DNA of 5,646 bases. Source: Oscillospiraceae bacterium (lineage in GTDB: Bacteria; Bacillota; Clostridia; Oscillospirales; Acutalibacteraceae). Positions within the stretch are counted from its first letter, which is position 1. Each line of letters opens with the position of its first letter. Shown here one piece after another: positions 1 through 5,646 of the stretch. The stretch covers positions 1 through 5,646 of the forward strand of contig JAQXHW010000104.1 in the NCBI GenBank assembly GCA_029007475.1. The letters run 5' to 3'. The position numbers and the translations under genes were made by a program. The notes beneath the pieces are model-generated. The model saw only the letters and a program-made list of their open reading frames with translations, had not been told where the DNA came from and did no database searches.

Positions 1-1142
1 ATATCGTAGGTGGGATAGGTCGAGGCGGCTAAGACTCCGAAGGTCTTAACGTCAAGCATAACTACCGCTCCTGCGGTACAGTCCTCGCCGTAGCCCTCCT
101 CTCCTGCCTGAGCAGAGAGCCTTTTGCCTTGAGCCTGTGCCGCCTGCACATTTTCGGCTAAGGACTTGTTGGCTACCTGCTGGAGCTTTGAATCAATGGT
201 AAGGTAAACGGTGTTGCCGGGCTTTGCGGGAGTTACTGACTCAACGCTTATAATCGAGCCTTTTTCGTCCTTGGAGACGGTTTTTACTCCGCCCTCGCCC
301 TTGAGGTAGCTTTCCATAGCGTACTCAATGCCGAATTTACCTATAATATCGTCGTAGGAATAGCCCTTGTCGCCGTACTCGTTGTACTCCTCGGCGGTAA
401 GGGGTCCCGTTGTGCCCAAAATATGAGGCAGAAGCGTGCCGTCTAAGCAAATTCTCTCCGAAACAGGCTGTACCTCAACGCTGGGCATAGCCTGAGAGTA
501 TTCCGAGACAATGGCGGTAAGCTCCTGAGATACCTTTTCCGCGAAGGTATAGGGATTTGTATTGGTGAAAAGATTTCGCTCCATGTTAAATCTTACCGAG
601 CAAATATTGCGGGCAAGAGTTTTATCCTCGATTTCCCCAAGCTCGTAGCGTTCAATGAGGGCTTTCATGTACTCGTTTGCGTCGGCATAGACGCTAAGCC
701 CCAGAAAATCGCCCGAACGCAAAAAGCTCATGGCTTTCTGCTCCTCGGTAGTTTCGGCGGTTTTGAATTCGTAGGTGCCGTCGCCTTTAAGCTCTATGGG
801 GAGCAGGTCTATCCACTTTTCTCCTACCTTATCAAAGAGCTTGAGAAGGTTCTCGATGACCTCGTTTACCGAGGTGTCCTCGCTGATATAGAGCTTGTTT
901 ATGGTGATTGTGTAGAGGGTGTTGTTGGTCTTGAGTGCAACTCCGTTAACGTCAAGAATTTCGCCTCGGGTAGCCTCTGAATAAAGCTTGTAGTTGGCGG
1001 TGGTCGAGACGTCGTCACGGTAGTGACTGCCCTCGATAAGCTGCCAGTCAAAGAGTCTTACTATAAAGCCGAGAAAAATCAAAATTACAAGCCCCAGGCA
1101 GACTACGGCACGAATATTCTGTTTTATAAAGCTTTTAAGCAT
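1..1142 (-). CDS. mrdA: Penicillin-binding protein 2 (class B PBP, elongasome transpeptidase), 3' end cut off by window
   Basis: This is the membrane-anchored peptidoglycan DD-transpeptidase of the elongation machinery, which cross-links new lateral wall with RodA and MreCD. The window shows 380 residues from ATG 1142, with an AGGA site 8 nt upstream. Residues 1-9 are cytoplasmic and basic, and 11-29 form a single membrane anchor. Residues 59-67 match the class B RGxIxDxNG box. A long dimerisation/pedestal region follows, with LPHILGTTG at 238-246 and GKFGIEYAMESYL at 268-280. The linker LTIDSKLQQ (314-322) leads into the start of the transpeptidase domain (TAGAVVMLDVKTFGVLAAS, about 356-374). 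The SxxK serine, SxN and KTG motifs would lie beyond the left edge, so activity cannot be judged. It begins 21 nt after mreD and is surely co-transcribed. Family membership is secure. PBP2 rather than a sporulation paralogue such as SpoVD is inferred from its place behind mreD. Confidence 0.93.
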   Translation of the reverse strand, partial: MLKSFIKQNIRAVVCLGLVILIFLGFIVRLFDWQLIEGSHYRDDVSTTANYKLYSEATRGEILDVNGVALKTNNTLYTITINKLYISEDTSVNEVIENLLKLFDKVGEKWIDLLPIELKGDGTYEFKTAETTEEQKAMSFLRSGDFLGLSVYADANEYMKALIERYELGEIEDKTLARNICSVRFNMERNLFTNTNPYTFAEKVSQELTAIVSEYSQAMPSVEVQPVSERICLDGTLLPHILGTTGPLTAEEYNEYGDKGYSYDDIIGKFGIEYAMESYLKGEGGVKTVSKDEKGSIISVESVTPAKPGNTVYLTIDSKLQQVANKSLAENVQAAQAQGKRLSAQAGEEGYGEDCTAGAVVMLDVKTFGVLAASTYPTYD

Positions 1143-1163
1143 GCTGTCTGTCCTTTCGGGGGA

Positions 1164-1673
1164 TTAGTAGCCCTTCTTGAGGGAATAGAAAAGTCGGTTG
1201 AGCCAGTAGAGGATAGGCAGGAAAAGGGCGGTATAAATAAATCTTATTAAATACTGCTTGAGGAAAACCTGACCTAAATCGGGCGCGCGCATAAATACGC
1301 CGAATATAAGGAAATGCAGGAGATAAACTCCCAAAAGGGAGCATACTCCGATAACTGTTGCGTTTAGGAAATTTGTTACGAAAAAGTTTCTTTGGCAGTA
1401 GCCTAAGACGAAGCAGAGAACTGTTAGAATCAAAGTATAGTAGCCTATTTTTGCGTCAGTACCCACGTCGATTAGAACGCCGCAGGAAAGCCCCATAATC
1501 ATTGAGGGCAACTCGTCCTCAAAAACCGCAATAGTGAGAGCGGCGGCAATAAGAAGCACAGGCTTAGAGCCGAAAAGCGAGGGCATAAAATTCGGTATTC
1601 CCGACAAAACGTAAAGAATAATAAGCTCCAAAGCGTAGGCTAAGAAGCGGAGATATCTGAGTTTTCCGTTCAT
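1164..1673 (-). CDS. mreD: Rod shape-determining protein MreD
   Basis: MreD is a small polytopic membrane protein that works with MreC to link MreB filaments to the wall synthases PBP2/RodA. At 169 residues it has the usual family length. Hydrophobic segments lie at roughly 9-27, 37-52, 55-71, 77-94, 104-127 and 141-161, giving five or six membrane passes with few charged residues between them. Residues 59-91 (MGLSCGVLIDVG, then KIGYYTLILTVLCFVLGY) correspond to the most conserved MreD stretch, a glycine-rich helix with an Asp followed by G-Y/F. The basic tail SLKKGY fits a cytoplasmic C-terminus. The start at 1673 is 2 nt after the mreC stop, with a strong GGAGG inside mreC, which implies translational coupling. 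Sequence conservation in this family is weak, so the call rests on topology, length and operon position together. Confidence 0.93.
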   Translation of the reverse strand: MNGKLRYLRFLAYALELIILYVLSGIPNFMPSLFGSKPVLLIAAALTIAVFEDELPSMIMGLSCGVLIDVGTDAKIGYYTLILTVLCFVLGYCQRNFFVTNFLNATVIGVCSLLGVYLLHFLIFGVFMRAPDLGQVFLKQYLIRFIYTALFLPILYWLNRLFYSLKKGY

Positions 1674-1675
1674 GC

Positions 1676-2593
1676 TTATTCCTCCGTGTCAGCAGAGGTA
1701 AGAGGGGCGGTTGTCTTGGGAGCGGTGGTTTCGATTACATGTAAGGTTACGTCCTCAATGTCGCCCTCTGAAAACTCGCCCTGACCGTCAAAGGCGGTGA
1801 CAATAACTACGTCGGTGACGGTTCTGATGTCCTCGAAGGGCTTTATTACTGCGTAGGTCGAGGTGTCGTATTCGTCAAATTTAAGCTCTACAACCTCTCC
1901 GATAATCTGCGAGGGAGGGTAGAGTCCGCTTATTCCCGTAGAGATAACAATATCACCCTTTACCATGGTGTTTTGCTCGGGGAGCTTTTGCATGGTGGTG
2001 AGGTTTTGGTCGGCAAGGGAAATAGAGCCTGTGACGATGCCTGAGTCGCGGCTTACCGCATCAACGGAGCCAACCTTTGCGTCGGGAGACAGAATTGTCT
2101 TTACTCTTGCGGTATTAAGGTCAACGGCAGAAACCCAGCCGATAAGGCCCTTGTCGGTGAGCACAGGGTCGCCGACACAAACCTTGTCCGAGGTACCCTT
2201 GTTTACCGTGAAGGAGTAGAAATTGTCGGAGGGGTCGCGGCGGATTACCGAAGCAGGCATAAGCTCGTAGGAGGGATAGGTTTGCTTGAGGTCGTAGTAT
2301 TTCCAAAGCCGGGAGTTTTCCTCCTTGACTTCGTAGTAGTCCACAAGCTCTGTACGAAGCTCGCTCAACTGCTCGTTGAGACGGTTGTTTTCTGCCAAAA
2401 GCTCGTCGTAGGAGGGCTTTCCGGCTTCCTTGGAAGCAGCGGCGGAAACCTGCTGAAGTCCCGTTGTAAAAAAGCTCACAACCGAGGAAACTATGGACTT
2501 GTCCGAGAAGGTGGAAACGCACATAACGAGGACAATAGCCACCAAAACACATATTAATTTTTTGAAGCTGTTAGAGGAAAAGAGCTCTCTCAT
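1676..2593 (-). CDS. mreC: Rod shape-determining protein MreC
   Basis: MreC is a bitopic membrane protein whose extracytoplasmic part binds PBP2 and scaffolds the elongasome. At 305 residues it is of normal length. A short basic cytoplasmic N-terminus (KK at 11-12) precedes one membrane helix at about 13-28. A coiled coil rich in E, N, L and R spans about 62-105 and is the MreC dimerisation helix. The paired beta-barrel domain follows at about 112-267, with recognisable family stretches: VIRRDPSDNFYSFTVNKG (116-133), DPVLTDKGLIGWV (142-154), GSVDAVSRDSGIVTG (175-189), GDIVISTGISGLYPPSQIIGEV (213-234) and the terminal TDVVIV (260-265). The last 38 residues are acidic and Thr-rich (TTAP twice) and are probably disordered. 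ATG 2593 has GGAGG 5 nt upstream. It is followed by mreD after 2 nt and preceded by mreB after an unusually long 141-nt gap. Confidence 0.96.
   Translation of the reverse strand: MRELFSSNSFKKLICVLVAIVLVMCVSTFSDKSIVSSVVSFFTTGLQQVSAAASKEAGKPSYDELLAENNRLNEQLSELRTELVDYYEVKEENSRLWKYYDLKQTYPSYELMPASVIRRDPSDNFYSFTVNKGTSDKVCVGDPVLTDKGLIGWVSAVDLNTARVKTILSPDAKVGSVDAVSRDSGIVTGSISLADQNLTTMQKLPEQNTMVKGDIVISTGISGLYPPSQIIGEVVELKFDEYDTSTYAVIKPFEDIRTVTDVVIVTAFDGQGEFSEGDIEDVTLHVIETTAPKTTAPLTSADTEE
1681..1685 (-). promoter_or_regulatory. mreD ribosome binding site embedded in the mreC 3' end
   Basis: The GGAGG for mreD lies 7 nt before its ATG and is formed by the last Thr-Glu-Glu codons of mreC (ACG GAG GAA TAA). 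It fixes the mreD start at 1673 and implies that ribosomes finishing mreC start mreD, holding the two partners in ratio. Confidence 0.85.
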
Positions 2594-2611
2594 AGAAACC
2601 TCCGAGGGACA

Positions 2612-2628
2612 GTCACGCCCTGCGTGAC
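2612..2628 (-). repeat. Perfect 7-bp inverted repeat with 3-nt loop before mreC
   Basis: GTCACGC and GCGTGAC flank a 3-nt centre in the mreB-mreC gap, 8 nt upstream of the GGAGG (2599-2603) of mreC. The element is GC-rich against an AT-rich gap. No T-run follows in either direction, so it is not a classical terminator. It could be an RNA stem affecting mreC translation or stability, a 3' end stabiliser for mreB, a protein-binding palindrome, or one copy of a dispersed intergenic repeat. Confidence 0.7.
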
Positions 2629-2651
2629 AGCGAAATATTCATGAAATGTGA

Positions 2652-2681
2652 AAAATACGAAAAGAAATGATAATTTGACAA
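2652..2681 (-). promoter_or_regulatory. Possible weak promoter ahead of mreC
   Basis: In the 141-nt mreB-mreC gap the minus strand reads TTGTCA (2681-2676, 5 of 6), an 18-nt spacer, then TATTTT (2657-2652, 4 of 6). The surroundings are AT-rich. It could give extra mreCD-PBP2 transcript independent of mreB. The -10 is poor and AT-rich DNA yields such matches by chance, so this is tentative. Confidence 0.3.
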
Positions 2682-2734
2682 AAAGCAAGAAGTAACAAAA
2701 AGCAGGATACTTTGCCTTTCGGCTCAGAGCGAAA

Positions 2735-3748
2735 TTATTTGCGTCTTGAGCGATAGTACTCCGCGGGCATTGCCATTTCAAGTCTTTTGCCTGTGCCGTC
2801 AACCACGCAGTCGAGAGGTCTTTGGGCAACCTGTACGGGCATACCTGTCTGCTGCATAATCAGCAGGTCAAGACCGCGAAGAAGTGCGCCGCCGCCCGTG
2901 AGCATAATTCCGTGGTCGATAATGTCAGCAGCAAGCTCCGGGGGAGTTTTCTCAAGGGTTGTAATAATTGCGTCGACAATCTGAGAGAGGGGGTCGGCAA
3001 GAGCGTCTCTCACCTCTGCGGCGGTAATTGTAACATTCTTGGGGAGTCCGTCCATGAGGTTCCTGCCCTTAATACACATCTCTCCCTCGTCCTCATAGGG
3101 ATAAGCCGAGCCGATACCGATTTTAAGGTCCTCGGCTGTGCGCTCACCGATAAGGAGATTGTATTTTTTCTTGATATAGGACATAATTGCGTCGTCGAAT
3201 TTGTCGCCTGCACAGCGGACCGAGCAAGAGGTAACGATATCTCCGAGGGAGATAATTGCAACCTCCGAGGTACCGCCGCCGATATCGACAACCATACTTC
3301 CCGTAGGCTCCGCAACAGGAAGTCCTGCGCCGATTGCCGCTGCCATGGGCTCCTCAATAAGCTCAATATCCTTGCCGCCTGCTTCTCTTGCGGCGTCCTC
3401 AACGGCGTTTTTCTCAACCTCGGTAATTCCCGAGGGTACGCAGATTACTATTCGGGGACGAGATAAAAAGTTGGAACGAACTGTTTTCCTTATGAAATGC
3501 TTGAGCATTGTTGCGGTAATCTGGAAGTCGGCGATAACTCCGTCCTTTAAGGGACGGACGGCAACAATTGTGCCTGGGGTACGGCCAATCATCTCCTTAG
3601 CCTGAGAGCCAACCGCTATAACGGAGTCGTTTCTGATATCAACGGCAACTACCGAGGGTTCTCTGAGGACAATACCCTTATCCTTCATGAAAACCAAGGT
3701 GTTGGCGGTGCCTAAGTCGATTCCGATATCTTTTGTGAACGAAAACAT
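2735..3748 (-). CDS. mreB: Rod shape-determining protein MreB (bacterial actin)
   Basis: MreB is an actin-fold ATPase that polymerises on the inner face of the membrane and orients lateral wall synthesis. At 337 residues it is full length. The phosphate-1 loop is DLGTANT (11-17), the phosphate-2 loop VVDIGGGTSE (153-162) and the adenosine loop TGGGALLRG (284-292). The IEEPMAAAIG stretch (131-140) carries the glutamate expected to activate the hydrolytic water. FLSRPRIVICVP (94-105) and VVDGTGKRLE (315-324) are further family signatures. The N-terminal MFSFTKD gives the short hydrophobic tip that anchors Gram-positive MreB to membrane. Start 3748 has AAGGAG 8 nt upstream. A near-consensus promoter lies upstream, so mreB is the likely first gene of mreBCD-PBP2. 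Mbl or MreBH paralogues are alternatives, but only one copy is visible and it sits directly ahead of mreCD, which favours MreB itself. Confidence 0.98.
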   Translation of the reverse strand: MFSFTKDIGIDLGTANTLVFMKDKGIVLREPSVVAVDIRNDSVIAVGSQAKEMIGRTPGTIVAVRPLKDGVIADFQITATMLKHFIRKTVRSNFLSRPRIVICVPSGITEVEKNAVEDAAREAGGKDIELIEEPMAAAIGAGLPVAEPTGSMVVDIGGGTSEVAIISLGDIVTSCSVRCAGDKFDDAIMSYIKKKYNLLIGERTAEDLKIGIGSAYPYEDEGEMCIKGRNLMDGLPKNVTITAAEVRDALADPLSQIVDAIITTLEKTPPELAADIIDHGIMLTGGGALLRGLDLLIMQQTGMPVQVAQRPLDCVVDGTGKRLEMAMPAEYYRSRRK

Positions 3749-3811
3749 CTATTTTTCTCCTTCCTAAATTCCGAAAGTGATTAACATGTATAGTATATAT
3801 ATAACTTTATA

Positions 3812-3840
3812 ATTATACTCTAAAGGACGGTCTATTTCAA
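3812..3840 (-). promoter_or_regulatory. Sigma-A type promoter for the mreBCD-PBP2 operon
   Basis: On the minus strand the -35 is TTGAAA (3840-3835, 5 of 6 consensus), the spacer is exactly 17 nt, and the -10 is TATAAT (3817-3812, perfect). Transcription should start near 3805, leaving a leader of about 57 nt before the mreB ATG. The initial transcribed region is a run of alternating T and A (about 3793-3802). There is no convincing terminator between dut and this site, so read-through from dut may add to expression. Confidence 0.85.
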
Positions 3841-3915
3841 CCACAAGTTATCGCAGTATGAGCTTCGGAGAATACAAAACTTTGTGGTGAGGGTTTGCAT
3901 AAAAGGCGAGGGTGT

Positions 3916-4356
3916 TTAGTTTTTTCCTGTGCTGCCGAAGCCGCCGGAGCCCCTTTCGGTGTCGGAAAGCTCCTCTGCCTCCACCGCAGGCATAAGCGAA
4001 ACAGGGGAGATTACCATTTGAGCTATTCGCTCGTTGGGGGTTACGGTATAGGTCTTGTTTCCCACGTTGCAAAGACCTATGCAAACCTCGCCGCGATAGT
4101 CGGAGTCAATAACTCCCACGGAGTTTGCCAAGGTTATTCCGTGCTTTATGGCAAGACCTGAGCGGGCAAAAATATAGGCGACGTACTCAGCCGAGGGAAG
4201 TTCTATGGCGATTCCCGTAGGAATGAGCAGGATTTCTCCGGGAGAGATAGATTTTTCCTCGGTTATACAGGCGTAGAGGTCCATGCCGGCACTTCCCTCG
4301 GTAGCCCTTTTGGGTATGATTGCGTTTTCATTGAGTCTTTTGATTTTGAGTTCCAT
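3916..4356 (-). CDS. dut: Deoxyuridine 5'-triphosphate nucleotidohydrolase (trimeric dUTPase)
   Basis: This enzyme hydrolyses dUTP to dUMP and diphosphate in the cytoplasm, keeping uracil out of DNA and feeding thymidylate synthesis. At 146 residues it matches the homotrimeric family, and all five motifs are present in order: I, AGMDLYA (23-29); II, ARSGLA (64-69); III, GVIDSDYRGEV (81-91); IV, RIAQMV (110-115); V, RGSGGFGSTG (135-144). By family analogy Asp84 is the catalytic base, Tyr87 packs under the deoxyribose, Arg65/Ser66 contact phosphate, and Phe140 in the flexible C-terminal arm closes over uracil. Nothing essential is missing. ATG 4356 has GAGG 8 nt upstream. Tyr28 within motif I is a normal variant position. 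The gene stands 167 nt before mreB and 164 nt after the U32 gene. A prophage origin is unlikely because the flanking genes are all housekeeping. Confidence 0.98.
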   Translation of the reverse strand: MELKIKRLNENAIIPKRATEGSAGMDLYACITEEKSISPGEILLIPTGIAIELPSAEYVAYIFARSGLAIKHGITLANSVGVIDSDYRGEVCIGLCNVGNKTYTVTPNERIAQMVISPVSLMPAVEAEELSDTERGSGGFGSTGKN

Positions 4357-4378
4357 ATTAAAAACCTCGTTTCCTGCA

Positions 4379-4399
4379 AAATTGCAAGAGAAATTGCAA
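4379..4399. repeat. Tandem 9-bp direct repeat upstream of dut
   Basis: AAATTGCAA occurs twice with a 12-nt period (4379-4387 and 4391-4399), and a third TGCAA lies at 4375-4379. Each contains the palindrome TTGCAA. The block sits directly upstream of the dut ribosome binding site (4365-4368). It may be an operator-like array or simple AT-rich repetition; its function is unknown. Confidence 0.55.
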
Positions 4400-4424
4400 A
4401 AATTAGTTATTTTCTTTATAGGAA

Positions 4425-4470
4425 TTTCCTTTGGAGAAAGATAAATTTCGATTAATTTCTCCTAAGGAAA
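4425..4470. repeat. Long imperfect inverted repeat (15-nt arms, 16-nt loop) between the U32 gene and dut
   Basis: The arms at 4425-4439 and 4456-4470 pair at 14 of 15 positions, with one T/T mismatch at 4432/4463. The 16-nt loop can form a small inner AAT-TTCG-ATT stem on the plus strand. On the minus strand it lies in the dut leader or the U32 trailer. Neither side carries an immediate T-run, so a standard intrinsic terminator is doubtful. A structured leader, a processing site or a tiny MITE-like remnant all remain possible. Confidence 0.75.
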
Positions 4471-4497
4471 CTAAAATCCCCTTAAAATAATTCTGTT

Positions 4498-4523
4498 AAA
4501 AAATAATTACAACTTGTTAATTA
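4498..4523 (-). terminator. Weak candidate terminator overlapping the U32 stop codon
   Basis: On the minus strand TAATTA (4523-4518, containing the stop codon) can pair with TAATTA (4509-4504) around an 8-nt loop, and six Ts follow (4503-4498). The stem is only 6 bp and entirely A-T, so termination would be inefficient at best. It is listed because the geometry and position at the gene end fit. Confidence 0.3.
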
Positions 4524-5646
4524 TTTAACACCTCTGAAATACAATCCTCGGGTGATTTTGTTATTTTTTAGATGCTCGCTTGAAATTCCACTTACTTTTT
4601 CCACTTTTTCCACAGAGTTTTCCACAGAAAAACGGTGAATGTGGAAATCTAAAGAGCCAAAAGTTTCAAGTTTGTCACCGACGAAAAGCGGTACGCAGTT
4701 GAGGAGCTCCGTACAGTTTCCGTCACAGGCGAAAATGAAGGATTCACCATATCTATCCTGCAAAACTGAGCTGCCCTTGCAGGATTTACAGCCGCCCTTT
4801 GCCGTTCTGCCGGGGCAATTTCGGCTAAGCATCAAAGGCAGATATCCGTAGCTTATGACTCCCCTCGGCAGCTTTCCCCCTAAGTCGGCAATTTGCCGGG
4901 AGGTAAGTTCAAAGCTGAGAGCCGTGTCCGCAAAGCCTAAGCTTTCAAGGAAGTCTATTGCGGCGGTGTTAAAAATATTCAAAGAAAAATCTCCGTGCAG
5001 AGTAAAGCCCTCGGACTTCGCCGGGTAAATTCCCCCTAAATTGGTGATAAGGGCATGAGTTATCCCTAATTTCTTTGCGCCTTTCAGGGCGTTTTTAACT
5101 TTTTCCTCCCGTGAAAAAAGTCCTCGGGGAATTTCAACCCCTAAGGAAAAACCCTTCCTCACTAAGCGTTCAAGCTCTTTTTCCTCGGTGAAAAGAGGAA
5201 CAAAAACAAGGTCGTAATTCAGGAAGAAATCTGGAATATCCGAGTCGGAAAAGCGTGCCCGTTTTTGAGTTATTCCTAAGCCTCGGTAGGGCATGGGGAT
5301 TTCATACTTCGGCGGCTCTTTTGGGGTGCGTCGGCACTGAGTTCTCTTATTCGAGAGCTTTTGAAGAGCTTCTCTGCGCAGGGAGTTTATTACCTTTGCA
5401 GGGACGGAAACATTGCCGCTTATGTGAACCGAGATGTTCCTCGCAAGGTAGGGAGTGCCCCCGGTTTTAGAGAGATTTTCCTCACAGCGCTCCTGTGTTA
5501 AGGGGAGATTTTTTGCCGTCTCGGCAAGAGTATCTGCCACACAGGTGACCTTTGATACTCCGTCGGTGATTTCTATTTTTGGGGCTTCTCCTGCCTTAGC
5601 GGAGAATTCTATATCTATGGGAACGTGAGAGTATTCCGATTTATAG
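4521..5646 (-). CDS. U32-family peptidase with DUF3656-type segment, C-terminal part (5' end outside window)
   Basis: The frame is open to the right edge, giving 374 visible residues. A GTG at 5540 is internal: the 35 codons before it (VPIDIEFSAKAGEAPKIEI and neighbours) fit the DUF3656 region of long U32 proteins. Visible order: DUF3656-like segment to about residue 105, including LAETAKNLPLTQ, GGTPYLARNISV and INSLRREALQKL. A second barrel-like half follows from about 143 (LVFVPLF), with LHGDFSLNIFN (216-226) and SFELTSRQI (244-252). A cysteine-rich patch has Cys at 277, 286, 289, 307, 311 and 317. The conserved end is TRGLYFRGVK. The N-terminal U32 catalytic signature would be upstream of the window. 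Characterised relatives include collagenase-like peptidases and the iron-sulfur hydroxylation factors UbiU/UbiV and RlhA, so proteolysis should not be assumed. It probably acts in the cytoplasm, as no signal is visible in this part. Confidence 0.88.
   Translation of the reverse strand, partial: YKSEYSHVPIDIEFSAKAGEAPKIEITDGVSKVTCVADTLAETAKNLPLTQERCEENLSKTGGTPYLARNISVHISGNVSVPAKVINSLRREALQKLSNKRTQCRRTPKEPPKYEIPMPYRGLGITQKRARFSDSDIPDFFLNYDLVFVPLFTEEKELERLVRKGFSLGVEIPRGLFSREEKVKNALKGAKKLGITHALITNLGGIYPAKSEGFTLHGDFSLNIFNTAAIDFLESLGFADTALSFELTSRQIADLGGKLPRGVISYGYLPLMLSRNCPGRTAKGGCKSCKGSSVLQDRYGESFIFACDGNCTELLNCVPLFVGDKLETFGSLDFHIHRFSVENSVEKVEKVSGISSEHLKNNKITRGLYFRGVK

Noticed and set aside
1023..1250. 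Plus-strand 75-codon frame opposite the PBP2 start and mreD end
   Set aside because: It is antisense to two well-supported genes and has no recognisable features.
2714..2723. GCC-GAAA-GGC mini-hairpin as an mreB terminator
   Set aside because: The stem is only 3 bp and no T-run follows directly; the downstream T-rich stretch is interrupted.
2590..2829. Minus-strand 79-codon frame bridging the mreB end and the mreB-mreC gap
   Set aside because: It overlaps the mreB 3' end in another frame, has no good ribosome binding site, and reads through the palindrome and the mreC leader; it looks like a chance frame.
2822..3466. Plus-strand open frame of 214 codons antisense to mreB
   Set aside because: It lies wholly inside mreB on the opposite strand, its translation is Cys/Asn-rich with no family resemblance, and mreB has every expected motif.
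4419..4424. TATAAA as a -10 element for dut
   Set aside because: No acceptable -35 hexamer lies 16-19 nt upstream, and there is no extended TG motif.
4484..4512. Promoter-like TTGTAA, 17-nt spacer, TATTTT upstream of dut on the minus strand
   Set aside because: Each hexamer matches consensus at only 4 of 6, in very AT-rich DNA that overlaps the U32 gene end.
5538..5540. GTG at 5540 as the start of the U32 gene
   Set aside because: The same frame stays open to the window edge, and the upstream codons encode DUF3656-like sequence, so this valine is internal.

Overview
The window looks like the chromosome of a low-to-moderate GC Clostridia-type Firmicute. This is inferred from the gene order mreB-mreC-mreD-PBP2, the strong purine-rich ribosome binding sites, and a U32 peptidase carrying a DUF3656-type segment. 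A gut Ruminococcaceae/Oscillospiraceae-like source is plausible, but the sequence alone cannot prove it. Every convincing gene is on the minus strand, so transcription runs from right to left.

From right to left the layout is as follows. (1) The C-terminal part of a U32-family peptidase, whose start lies beyond the right edge. (2) A roughly 160-nt AT-rich gap holding a long imperfect hairpin and short direct repeats. (3) A complete dUTPase gene (dut) with all five family motifs. (4) A 167-nt gap holding a near-consensus sigma-A type promoter. (5) mreB, a 141-nt gap with a perfect short inverted repeat, then mreC. (6) mreD, 2 nt after mreC, with its ribosome binding site inside the mreC coding end. 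(7) The N-terminal 380 residues of a class B penicillin-binding protein (PBP2/MrdA type), which runs off the left edge before its catalytic serine.

The left two thirds is therefore the rod-shape (elongasome) operon. MreB filaments organise lateral wall synthesis, MreC and MreD are its membrane partners, and PBP2 is the transpeptidase they control. The promoter before mreB probably drives all four genes, possibly topped up by a weaker site between mreB and mreC. dut (nucleotide pool sanitation) and the U32 gene are housekeeping neighbours with no obvious mechanistic link to cell shape.

I see no RNA gene, mobile element, CRISPR array or defence system, and nothing that amounts to an undescribed system. 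The items worth a second look are small: the two intergenic hairpins, the repeats upstream of dut, DnaA-box-like repeats inside the U32 gene, and details of individual proteins. No gene-free stretch exceeds about 170 bases.
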